Source: Antedon bifida (taxonomy: Eukaryota; Echinodermata; Crinoidea; Comatulida; Antedonidae). From it: a DNA stretch of 64,000 nt. Both the position numbers and the translations under genes were made by a program. Position 1 is the first letter of the stretch. The number at the start of each line of letters is the position of its first letter. Under the pieces are notes generated by a model. It was not told the origin of the DNA and did no database searches. It saw nothing but the letters and a program-made list of their open reading frames with translations. Shown piece by piece: positions 40,601-52,600 of the stretch. The DNA is taken from positions 19,594,501 through 19,658,500 of the forward strand of contig OY727094.1 in the NCBI GenBank assembly GCA_963402885.1, written 5' to 3'.

Positions 40601-43600
40601 TTAAAACATAAATTGATTTAATTTACAGGTTTTTTGATACGAGTAGTTTAAAAAAACCCTATTTCTTTTCAAATTTACCCGTTTGTTTTTGGCGTTACTG
40701 TTCTATTGTTAGTCAACAGAATCTATTGTTAGTTGAAAGGCTGGTTACATTACACCAAATTCGCATACACATGCTTGTAGTGAAATTAGCCTAAATCACA
40801 CACAAATATATATATATTTTCCCGGAGAAATCTTATGTAGCAGAATTTTACAGTAGACGGAGGTATGCACTCTGGTAGTGGCTTTCTAGTTTCTTTTGTA
40901 ATGGAAAGAATAATTTTGCTTATTTAAAATTATGAAAACATTTTGTGAATTACTTCACTTTCCACAAATTTAAAATATTATTATTTTACATTTGACACAG
41001 TTCAGATCAGCACAATATTTTAAATTAAATTTTGAATTTATGCTTTAGGAAGCAGAATGTGAAAAGTCCATGTTGGATGAAAAGTATGATGCTGATACAA
41101 AGGTTGCCGACTCTAATCGACAATTTCAAATGTTGAAGGCAGGTTATGAAAAAGAAGTCAATGCCAAGGTATGTTAAACCATATTGTAAATACCAACTAC
41201 TTTGTTTTGAAATAGAAGTTTTAAAATGGATATGAAAGGATTTTAAAATTTCAAAAAAATTACTTTGTACTGTATGAATCCTTTTAATGTTAATAAACAA
41301 CACACAAAAAATTAGATTCAAATACCTAGTAGAACTTGAGAAATAAACAAATTAAATTTGTGTATAAAACGACCGCAAAATAGCCGACCAACTGGCACGC
41401 CATCTTAATTTTTATGAACGTTCTATACGCACGTACGAGATTGTCAAGTTTAGAGTTTGAAACACCCGGGGTTGTAGCCACGGCAGCAGTCGTTTTGTGA
41501 TTGGTTAATGAATTTTAATACAGGCCAATCACCATCTTGTCTCGTTCACGGACACGGTGTTTAAACAAAATAAACAAACCGAGACTCACATGTTGCAAGC
41601 TCCCTGTTGCTGCAGTCGTGGAAAATATCGATATTTCACAAATCAATAAAAAGTTGTCTGCAAAGATTGTACGTGAAAATAAGAAAGGGTGTATTTGTAC
41701 ATCTCACTCTAAACCACTCACGCAGACTACAAAGTAGGCTAGGTCTAGTAGACTATAGTTTCTTCTAACTTCGCTAGAAAAATGGAAAATGAATACAGTA
41801 TAATTAATGGCACGAAGACAAATGTATACATTCTATATTCCATATCACATGTTTATCTGCCCTCAAAACAAAATAATAATTTAATGTAATGTATTATGTA
41901 GGTTTGATCAACAGTTTAAAGGGGGGTTCCGGGTTTAAAATGAATAGTAAAAAATGTAAAATATATTTGTTTGTCTCTTGAACGGTAAAAGTTTCAATTT
42001 ATATAAGCGCCCAGTGAAGCAGAACGAAGGCTGTGAAATGAGGCCAGATTACAAGTGCAGCTACGGCGATATGACACTGTGTTACAGAATAGGAAATTCG
42101 TGAAATGGTCAATCTTCCGACGACTCGTTATCATTAACCATATCAATTACTTTTGTAAAATTATACTTATCTGATGTAATTTTAGTCGGTCTTCCCATTT
42201 ATAAAGTCAATTTTCTATGAAAATTCATAAAAACAGTAAAAAATTAGATATGTTTGCACTTTATGTTTGCCGATTTTCGCACTGACTTAGGGAAAGCCTT
42301 CAAAATCAATGAAGCGTAACGTATACATTCCTGCTAGCTGAGCGAGGAGAGCGAGACGACGATACACATGCTCTCTCTGCCCATGCCTGGCATCGTCACG
42401 TGATAAGCAGATACAGTATACAATACCAAACTGGTCGGGTCGAGTATAATCACAACATGAACGATGTACAGTAATTGAAGGTCGACTCGACCTACCGGAA
42501 TGGTATAGATAATATAGCTCGAATGAGAGAGTTGGAATATTTGTAAACATAAGTATTGCTTAACAAGTGTAGCCTATAGTAAAAGGCCTGGTAGTATCAA
42601 TTCGCATAGGGTCTACTACACTAGCTAGCTCAATTTTTAACTGGGCCGGATTGGCTAGGTCTCCTTCCTACTACCTGGTCTACTTGCTTGATGCAGTATC
42701 CGCTTTTTTGGAGAGTAAACTAGGCCTAGCCTAGGCCTATTTTAGGCCTACTTAGACGATGCGGGACACCATACGTGCGGACGGCGATCGGACCTTGTTT
42801 TGACTCAATATTTACAGCCGATTTTGTAGAATGTTTTAGGTTTAGATTGTTTAGGAGTTTGGTTGATAGGATGAGTTTGGAATCCACTGAGTTTTGTTAT
42901 TTATGGGCCAATCGTTTAGAGTAGGCTAGCTAGGCCCGTGATGGGCCCCAATGTTTTAACGTAGCCATCGTGGCATAGAATCCCTAGTCAGAATGGCTCT
43001 CACCCATGAAAAAAATGATTTAGGCTAGGCCTAGCCTAGTACGTGAAGCCGATAATACGATCTGTACTATTCGAGGTATAAAAATAGTATATAATTTATG
43101 ACTCCGTAATCTGTACTAAATTTTGTATTTCATTAAATGTCAAATAAATATATGCTACTACTGTTATTATTACACTTTAGGCCTAGCTTAGGAAATCTAC
43201 AAAAATGTATTTCACAATGATCGGGTGGTCGTCGTTTGACAGGGGGAGAGAGATGTAAATTAGTTGACAAACACAACGTACATGACGTCGCGAGTTTGGA
43301 ATCCACTGATGACGTGACTTTGTGAATATCTCATGAATATTAATGAGCTTCCCTAAGCTGCTGAAAAACAGACTTTCCGAGAATTTACCCTAAAATGTAT
43401 ATGAAATTTAATTTTTTTAATTTCTCGTTATTACTTCTTCATTCTGACATGTCTATATTGTTATAATATCTTTTATTTAATAAATAAACGATATTTAAAA
43501 GCAATTTTAAACCCAGAATCCCCCTTTAATGGCAATGCTCAGTATCTGTTACCTTAATATTATAAAATGACTCTAAACATTTGCGCTTCCTTCCATTCCA

Positions 43601-46600
43601 TCAATCAATGCATTTGCTTATCCTGTCCATCAATTATCATAGTAGCACTGCAATTATAGAAAAAATACAAACGAATTGTTTATGTATACTGTTAATAATA
43701 TATGATACAAGCTCAAATACCCCTAACTATGCCTGGCCTTAGAAATCCATCTCTATTCATTGTATTGGGAATCCTAATATTTAGTATTCAAGGTTGCCTA
43801 GCCTACTAGGCATGTAATAAAAAAAAATTATTTTAATAATGCCTTAGTCAGAAACGGACACTACCACACACAACAATATTAATAAACGTAACACAATTGT
43901 GCCTACCATTAACAATACATTTTCAAACACTATTTACTCGTCCAACCGTTTCTTCAAAACGATGTTAACACCCATGTTAACAAGAGGCTAACCTTCCGAT
44001 GTTTAATGTGGACGAATTTCCATCAATTTCAGTTAATTACAACAAAATAATAATAATAAAATGAATGTTTCAATAATACGTGTATAATAAATAGCGAAAT
44101 AAACATCGCTCGCGAGAGGAGGGTCGAGGGAGAGGCCGAAATGTGATCGACTCTGATTCTCACGCATGCGCAAAATAACTCCGTGTACCCAGCAAGATAG
44201 GCATTTTGCTATGAATTTCGTGAAAGGTGGCCTTGAAAAACGAAATTAAAATCCGTTTTAAAAAAAGGATGGTTGATAATATGAATTAATTTTATTCGAT
44301 TAAGCTAACATACTTATCCAAGAATAAAAATATCAAAGCGATAAGTAATTACTACCATGCTTTCGCATCAATCAATGATTTACTCATAAATTCCTATCTC
44401 TGTAATACAAAAATAACTTTTAGTGACGTCACAAAAAGTTTTTCACAGGTTTCCCATGGGCGTTTTGAGGGCGTTGTCGTCGTCCAAAACATTAAGTATG
44501 ACTATAGTAATCTTGAAACTGATTGATCTACACGTTGAGCCAATAAAATGATATTGCTAGAAACCCTTTCATATCCATTTTAAGCTGCACTTGATATACA
44601 GAGTATTAAATTGTTATTTTTATGTACATTTTACAATGCTAAATTTATTAGTTATCCGCTTGGTATACCAAGCGGATAACTCCTTGTTATTGTATGAGAT
44701 CAATATTTTTTTTCTGTATTATTCTTCTTTCCTTCCTTCCTTTTTGTGAGTCGTGTTCCTCTAAAATGTGTAAACATAACATTTCATAACTTTGACAACA
44801 TATGGGCATTTACGTGAAGTTGTGCACCTCCTATTTTTGAATGACGTCATAGTTGCGCAACGTGACTTACGCGCAATTTTATGAATTTCAATGATTGATC
44901 ATAGATTAAAAACCAAAAGTCATTTAGTATTGACACTTTGACAAAATTTAAGTCATATCAGGGGCAAACTTTCTACGGATTAAAAATGGCATGTTTCACA
45001 AGAAGTTACGCGCGCACGCGCATTTAAAATTTCAAAATGCGCAAAATTAATTTCTGATCAACTTTTTACGCGTTTCCACAAAAATTCCCACGGGCGCGCA
45101 ATTTTTTACGAAATTTTATTTTGAAAACAATTTAGACCTTTTCCAGTTTAAATAACGCCATACGAACACGTTGAATTAGACAATTCGTGCGCGTTTTTTA
45201 TGAAAAAGCTTAAAAAATCGTCAAAATTATGTCTTTTTTTAAACAGTCATAGTTTCTAAAGTAAACCGTTAACCATTTATTTTTATTACAAAATCTAGAA
45301 GTTGATGAGTTGTAGATATCGGATCATGCATCAATAAGGCTAAAAAAACATTGTGACGTCATCGTATGGCCACACGAATGTAAAATATAGGATTTTTGTC
45401 TCTTTCGTTATTGCTCATCACATTCAATGGAGTGCATCACGCTTATCTGTATTCCTTTTTCTCCTACATTTATATATTGTGTAGGTCAATCAACTTTCTT
45501 TAGCATGAGATAAAAATATTTTAATTTTTATGACGTCATCATGCCTAAAAATTTTAATTACGTGGGTCATTAATTTCATCTTTACAGTAAATTTTAATCT
45601 GTAATAGCTCGTAAGAATAAAATGTGATAATCACGATTAAAACGTTTTCTGGAAGCTATTGGATTGTAGATACGAATTCATGTAAACATTTTGCCAATCG
45701 GATGTTGTGACGTCATCAGATGGCCAGTTGAATAAAAAAAGTCGTATTTTCATATTTTGCGTAATAGTTCATCACATTTAAAAGGGTGCGCATCTATATT
45801 TTACGTATTCAAATTTCTTCTACACGTTAATATGTTGTTCCTGAGATAATTTCCTTCTGAAATTGCTATCTAAGTGTTTCATTTTGATACCGTCGCCATG
45901 TTAAAAATTGGAATAAATGGCGGGTCCCGTAATTTCACCTATTCTACACTGTATGTAATATGTATACAGCTTATACTGTTTGCATGTATATACTATATGA
46001 CACAAAATTGACAGAATTCAGCACTAACAGCATATCATATTCTTCAGTTCTTGTCATAATGCCATAATCTTTATCTGTGTGCAATATTCCAACGTATGAC
46101 GTGCACGTGGCGTTTGTCGTGGTGCGGATAACTAACTCGTCAAAGTGACGAGTTTCATGTCTAGTTATAACCTGTTTTAGAAACTAATATTGTGGTTTAT
46201 TACCGTAAAACATGTCATTTTTATGTACATTGTACAATGCTAAATTTATTCTAACCTGTTTTAAATACTATTATAGTGGTTTATATTACCGTAAAACCTC
46301 TGGGCTTCTTTTCAAGGTTTTTAAAAAAAGAAGCCCATCTAAAAAAAATCTCATCTCGAAAAGAAGCCTTCCTCTGTGGTTTGCAAAAGTAATCTTTTTG
46401 AGATAGACATTATTTGAATGTCAAAGAAATAGAATGCATGATTGCCAAGCAAAAGGAGGTACAAGTTGGATTTACATGATTAGGAAACTAGAGATATTTA
46501 CCTTTAATATTATGTGGATTTGATGACAGGTTGCAAAGTTATTACAAATCAAAGTTAAAGGACAACTTGACCGAGTACCATATATACACATGATTTCAGA

Positions 46601-49600
46601 ACAATCGCGAGATTAAGGATTTCGCCGAATGCAGTTTCACAGGTGCAGTCATTTTTGGAAAAAGTTGTCCATTAGAGTGAATAGAAATATGTATATTCTG
46701 AGTATTTTGATACCAACTACGACCATATCCGGCTATATCCATAGCCGGAACAGCTGTACAAAGTGCAAATACTAATATAACCAATTTTAATACTTCTGTT
46801 CCATTAACTAAGGATTATGCAAATGTTAAACCTGATAAAAATATTGTTACTAGTATATATAATTATAACAATAGCTCTTCTAAATGTAAGCAAACTCTTA
46901 ATTTAATGTGTACTACTTGCCAAATTTGTTCATTATCTTATGACTTTTCTTGTTTTCCTAATCCTTCAATCAGACTTAATAATTGGTGGTGCGACAATTG
47001 TTTTATACAAAACGCTTTAATGGAACTACCTTTTTGTAATTACTTTAACAATTTTAATTATGAAATAAGTAGTAAAAAGGGCTTTAAAATTGCCCACTTA
47101 AATATACAATCACTTAGAAACAAATTAGACAATGTCAAAACACTTCTCCATGAATATAACTATGATATATTTTGTATAACCGAAACGTGGCTAAGCACCA
47201 ATATTGATAACAATGAGATTTTAGTAGACGGATACAAGATTTGTAGGCTTGATAGACCAAATACTCAAGCTGGCGGTGGAGTTCTATGTTATATTAGAAG
47301 TGGTATTGCCTTTAAAGAAATCCAAGAGCTGAGATCTGAAAATGTTGAAGCTCTTTGGATTGAAATAAATTTACCATATTCTAAACCTTTACTTATAGGT
47401 AATATTTATAGTCCACCTAATGCTAAAGTTGAATATTTAAATGAACTTGACAACATGTTCCAACAAAGTACATCATTATATAATGATGTTGTGATCTTGG
47501 GAGACTTTAACTTAGATATAAATAATAATACTAACGCAAGAAAAATTAATAAAATAGCTAAAAATAGTAATCTTAACCAACTAATTAATGAATTTACAAG
47601 AATAACTAACACTAGTAAAACAATTATAGATTTTATTTTTGTCACTAATTGTAATATTTCAACAGCAGGAGTATCAAGCCATGGAATAAGTGATCACTCC
47701 TTAATATATCTAATTCGAAAAACTAAAAAAACACATATTCCTCCAAAGTTTATAACCTCTCGTTCTTTAAAAAAATTTGACCAAAACAAATTTATAGAAG
47801 ATTTAAAATGTATTGACTGGGATCAAATCAAGCTTTACTCTAATGTTAACACTGTCTGGTTGCTATGGAAACACTTATTTGGTGAGTTATGTAATCGGCA
47901 TGCCCCTTTAAAGACAAAGAGAGTGAAAGGATCACTTCCTGAATGGATAACCACTGATTATATAAGATTAACAAAAGACAGAGACTACTATTATAAGAAA
48001 GCTCACAAAACTAATGAACCTGAAGATTGGGACAAAGCTAAACAACTGAGAAATCAAGTTAATAATTTAAATAGGAATTTAAAAAGAAAATATTGTACAA
48101 ATACTATTAACGAAAATGCTAAAAATCCTAAAAAATTATGGAATACAATAAATAAATTAATACCTAAAACTAAACCCAGTATAAATAATGTATATAAAGA
48201 TAATAATAAAAACTATACATCCAATGATAAGGACACAGCCAATGTTTTCAATGCTCATTTTACTTCAATTGGAAGTTCTTTAGCAAATCAATTTACTAAC
48301 TCCAATAATACTAACTCCAATAATTATACTAGTAACACTTCAGAAAATTGTTTTGCGGGTAACAAATTTGAATTTGATCTTCTTACCCCTGATTACATTT
48401 TTAACCAGTTATGTAAATTGTCAACTAATAAAGCTATGGGTGTTGATAACTTTGATTGCAAACTTCTTAAACTAGCTGCTCCGATAATTTGTGACTCACT
48501 CTCATATATTTGTAATCTTTCTATGTTCAGTTCTAGATTTCCAGATGAATGGAAACTAGCTAAGGTAACACCTGTATATAAAGATGGGGATATGTCAGAC
48601 CCTTATAATTACCGCCCAATTTCTGTTTTACCCATACTTTCAAAACTCTTAGAACGTGCTGTGCATGATCAATTATACTTGTATTTAAGAACTAACAACC
48701 TTATAAATCCCTCCCAATCGGGCTTTAGAAAAGGTCACTCTACAGAAACTACTCTTTTAGATGTTACTGATTATATTTTAGATAACTTTGATAAAGGTAT
48801 TTCATCTGCTGCTTTATTTCTTGACTTGAAGAAAGCATTTGATACAGTTAACCATGAAATATTACTTACCAAATTAAGGAATTATGGCTTAAATGATATT
48901 GCACTTCACTGGTTTAAATCATATTTAAGTGGACGATCTCAAGTTGTTTGTATAAATTCAACAAAATCTGACACCATGAATGTTAATATTGGTGTCCCAC
49001 AAGGATCAATACTGGGACCTTTACTATTTATTTTATACGTAAATTCACTTCCTGAATTTTTATCATGTAAATGTGTGATGTATGCAGATGATACAACACT
49101 CTTATGTAGTTCATCTGACCCTTTAATACTTCAGAATCAACTCAATATCAATCTAAACAAAATTATAGAATGGTTTGACCATAATCAACTCACACTAAAT
49201 CTTAATAAGACCAAGCTTATGGTTTTCAGCACAAATCAGAAAACGGCAACATTTAAGAATATAACTTTACTTCATAATAACGAAACTATTGAAAGAGTTG
49301 ATTCTTTTAAGTATTTAGGTGTCATTTTTGATCCTCAACTAAATTGGAAGGAACATATAGACAAAATGTCTTGTAAAATAGCTAAACGTATCGGTGTGAT
49401 TCGTCGTATTAAGATGTATCTTCCTATGTATACTTTAAAAATGTTAGCAAATGCTTTAATTATTCCATTATTTGATTATTGTTGCTGTGTTTGGTCCAAT
49501 TGTAACATAAGTTTTTCAGATTCTCTTCAGGTTTTAATCAACAGATTAGGTAGAATATTGTTATCAGTAGACATGTATACCCCTATTAATGATATCTTAA

Positions 49601-52600
49601 GTACTCTTGGATGGAGTAGACTTACAGAAAAATGGAATGAAAATATTCTTATAATGCTATTTAAATGTTTAAAAGAAATAGCTCCAAGATACTTAACAAT
49701 ATTATTTCAATTTACTGTAGATAACCATAATAAATGCACTCGCTCCCAAAGTAATAATGATTTATCTATTCCGTTATGGAATAACTCTCAGGGTAAAAGA
49801 ACTTTTGTTTATAGATCAACTAAATTATGGAATTCTCTACCAAATAACATAAAATCAGAACTCCATAATATGTCTTTGGCAACTTTTAAATCTTCACTAT
49901 AGAAATCATATATGTATTAACCTTTTTGCCTTCACAATTGTAAATAGTTTTATATCTGTTTTCTTTCTTTTTGTTTTTCTTTTATATTTTATTTTTGTTG
50001 TAAATATGTTTACTGAACCACTTTGGAAATCAGTACATCTGTATTGAAAGTGTATTTCAGTTTAAAGAAAGAACAAATAAATAAATAAAATAAATAAATA
50101 TCCACCCAACAATTTCTGAGATATGAAAAGTGTGCTCCAAGCCAAAAATGTTTGTGCCATGTAAAGGTCAAAATTAGGGGTTATTGACAGTTTTATGATT
50201 TTTATTACATTAAAACAAATATAAACATATACTTTGCGAGTAATTTGAGACCACAATTTTGAGCAGTAGTTGCTGAGATATTCATATGGCCAATTTCTTG
50301 ACCAGTGGTCAGAAAAGGGGTTTCCGTCCACTTTTTTAGCAATAGTTGAAATAGACATAGAAATATGGGTCTTCACAACAAATATTCCAATACACCCAGT
50401 ATTTACCAAGTTTACGTTAAGTCTTAACTTTGACCTTTTGGCCCCTGACCAAGCATCCAAATTTTTTTTCGGCCAACAGCAAAAAATTGATTTTTATTGA
50501 TATATTATAAGGAAAAAAAAAACATAGTTTGCTAGAAGGTACAGGTAAACCCTTTCTGGCTCCCCAACTAAAAAAGACAATTAATGCAGCAACTAGACAA
50601 CGTCAGGCTAGGCCTATAGCTAGTGTATGATGTTCGTATGTTACTGCTGTTTACTAGCTAGGTCTACAAATCCTAGCTAGGGTAGCCCTAAAGACCGTCT
50701 ACGAGATGACATTCAACATTCGTTTATCATAATGTACTTTTAAGACAAAGAATAACCTGGTTTAAATGTTTTTAAAGTAATGCATTGTTTTTACAAAACA
50801 ATGGGACTTTTATACCGGAGAATGGGACTTTTATACTGGAAGATGGTTGCTCGCCATGTTAATATTAAAAATTATAATAAAATATTAATTATTTATTTTA
50901 AAGCAAGTTGTCAAGAATAGACAATTGAAAGTTTTCCCTATTTAGTTTACAAACCTTTGAAAACAAAGAGGCAACTCCACTATTTAAACTTTTTTTCCCT
51001 AAACTTTTCCCAGAATGCAGAGGCCCAGTTGGCATATGAACTACAAGCAGCTAAAGAAAAGCAGAAGATTCGTAGTGAAGAGGTTGAAATTGAAGTTGTT
51101 GAGCGCCGCAAATTAATTGACATTGAATCACGTGAAATCCAAAGAAAAGAGAAAGAACTAATTGCTACAATCAAAAGACCAGCTGAAGCAGAATCTTACA
51201 GAGTAGAAACAATAGCTGATGGTATGAGGTAAGATGCTCAACTTGCTTTTTACCAAGTACCACCTAGGTACATTTTACAAATAGGCTTATTTCCTAGGCC
51301 TATATCTACAAAGTATTTAGAGTCACAAATGTTTAACTTTAAACATAGAACACACACAGTATTGGCAGCTAGAGCAGATGCAGAGAAGATTAAGATGTTG
51401 GGAGCAGCAGAAGCTTCAGCCATTGAAGCTACTGGTAAAGCAGAAGCAGAAAGGATGAGAATGAAAGCTGCTGCCTACAAGCAATATGGAGATGCTGCAA
51501 TGATGAGTCTTGTACTAGATTCTCTGCCAAAGGTAACTGAAATTTAAATTCATGTTACCTCCTATATTTTTGTCTGTGATATTTTTGTGCGTTTGGCCTA
51601 CACTTTGGTTCAGTATTTTTATAAAAATTAAAAACAGTGCTTTGATCATTTTTAATTTTTCTGATTGCTCTTTTTATTTTTTTTTATAACATTTTATACT
51701 GTAGGTCTTGTAAGAAATTGACTAAACATAAATTGGGCATTTTCCCACTCCGATAAAAAAGGAAAATTTGATATTAGGGAGGTTTGGCAACACTACGAAT
51801 ACAAAAACGGATATGTCACACATTTGTGAAACTTTTGAGCTGATCCCTATTTCATATTCGTAAAGCCTATTCGTGTTGACAAATATCATGTTACCTCCTA
51901 TATTTTTGTCTGTGATATTTTTGTGCGTTTGGCCTACACTTTGGTTCAGTATTTTTATAAAAATTAAAAACAGTGCTTTGATCATTTTTAATTTTTCTGA
52001 TTGCTCTTTTTATTTATAACATTTTATACTGTAGGTCTTGTAAGAAATTGACTAAACATAAATTGGGCATTTTCCCACTCCGATAAAAAAGGAAAATTTG
52101 ATATTAGGGAGGTTTGGCAACACTACGAATACAAAAACGGATATGTCACACATTTGTGAAACTTTTGAGCTGATCCCTATTTCATATTCGTAAAGCCTAT
52201 TCGTGTTGACAAATATCATGTTACCTCCTATATTTTTGTCTGTGATATTTTTGTGCGTTTGGCCTACACTTTGGTTCAGTATTTTTATAAAAATTAAAAA
52301 CAGTGCTTTGATCATTTTTAATTTTTCTGATTGCTCTTTTTATTTATAACATTTTATACTGTAGGTCTTGTAAGAAATTGACTAAACATAAATTGGGCAT
52401 TTTCCCACTCCGATAAAAAAGGAAAATTTGATATTAGGGAGGTTTGGCAACACTACGAATACAAAAACGGATATGTCACACATTTGTGAAACTTTTGAGC
52501 TGATCCCTATTTCATATTCGTAAAGCCTATTCGTGTTGACAAATATCATGTTACCTCCTATATTTTTGTCTGTGATATTTTTGTGCGTTTGGCCTACACT

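Noticed and set aside
41537-41737. A 66-codon + frame in a flotillin intron.
   Set aside because: No similarity, no splice or promoter context, expected by chance at this length.
51359-51532. Alternative acceptor CACACAG for flotillin exon e.
   Set aside because: With the upstream phase it leads to TAG after four codons; the CATAG acceptor at 51348 keeps frame and length.
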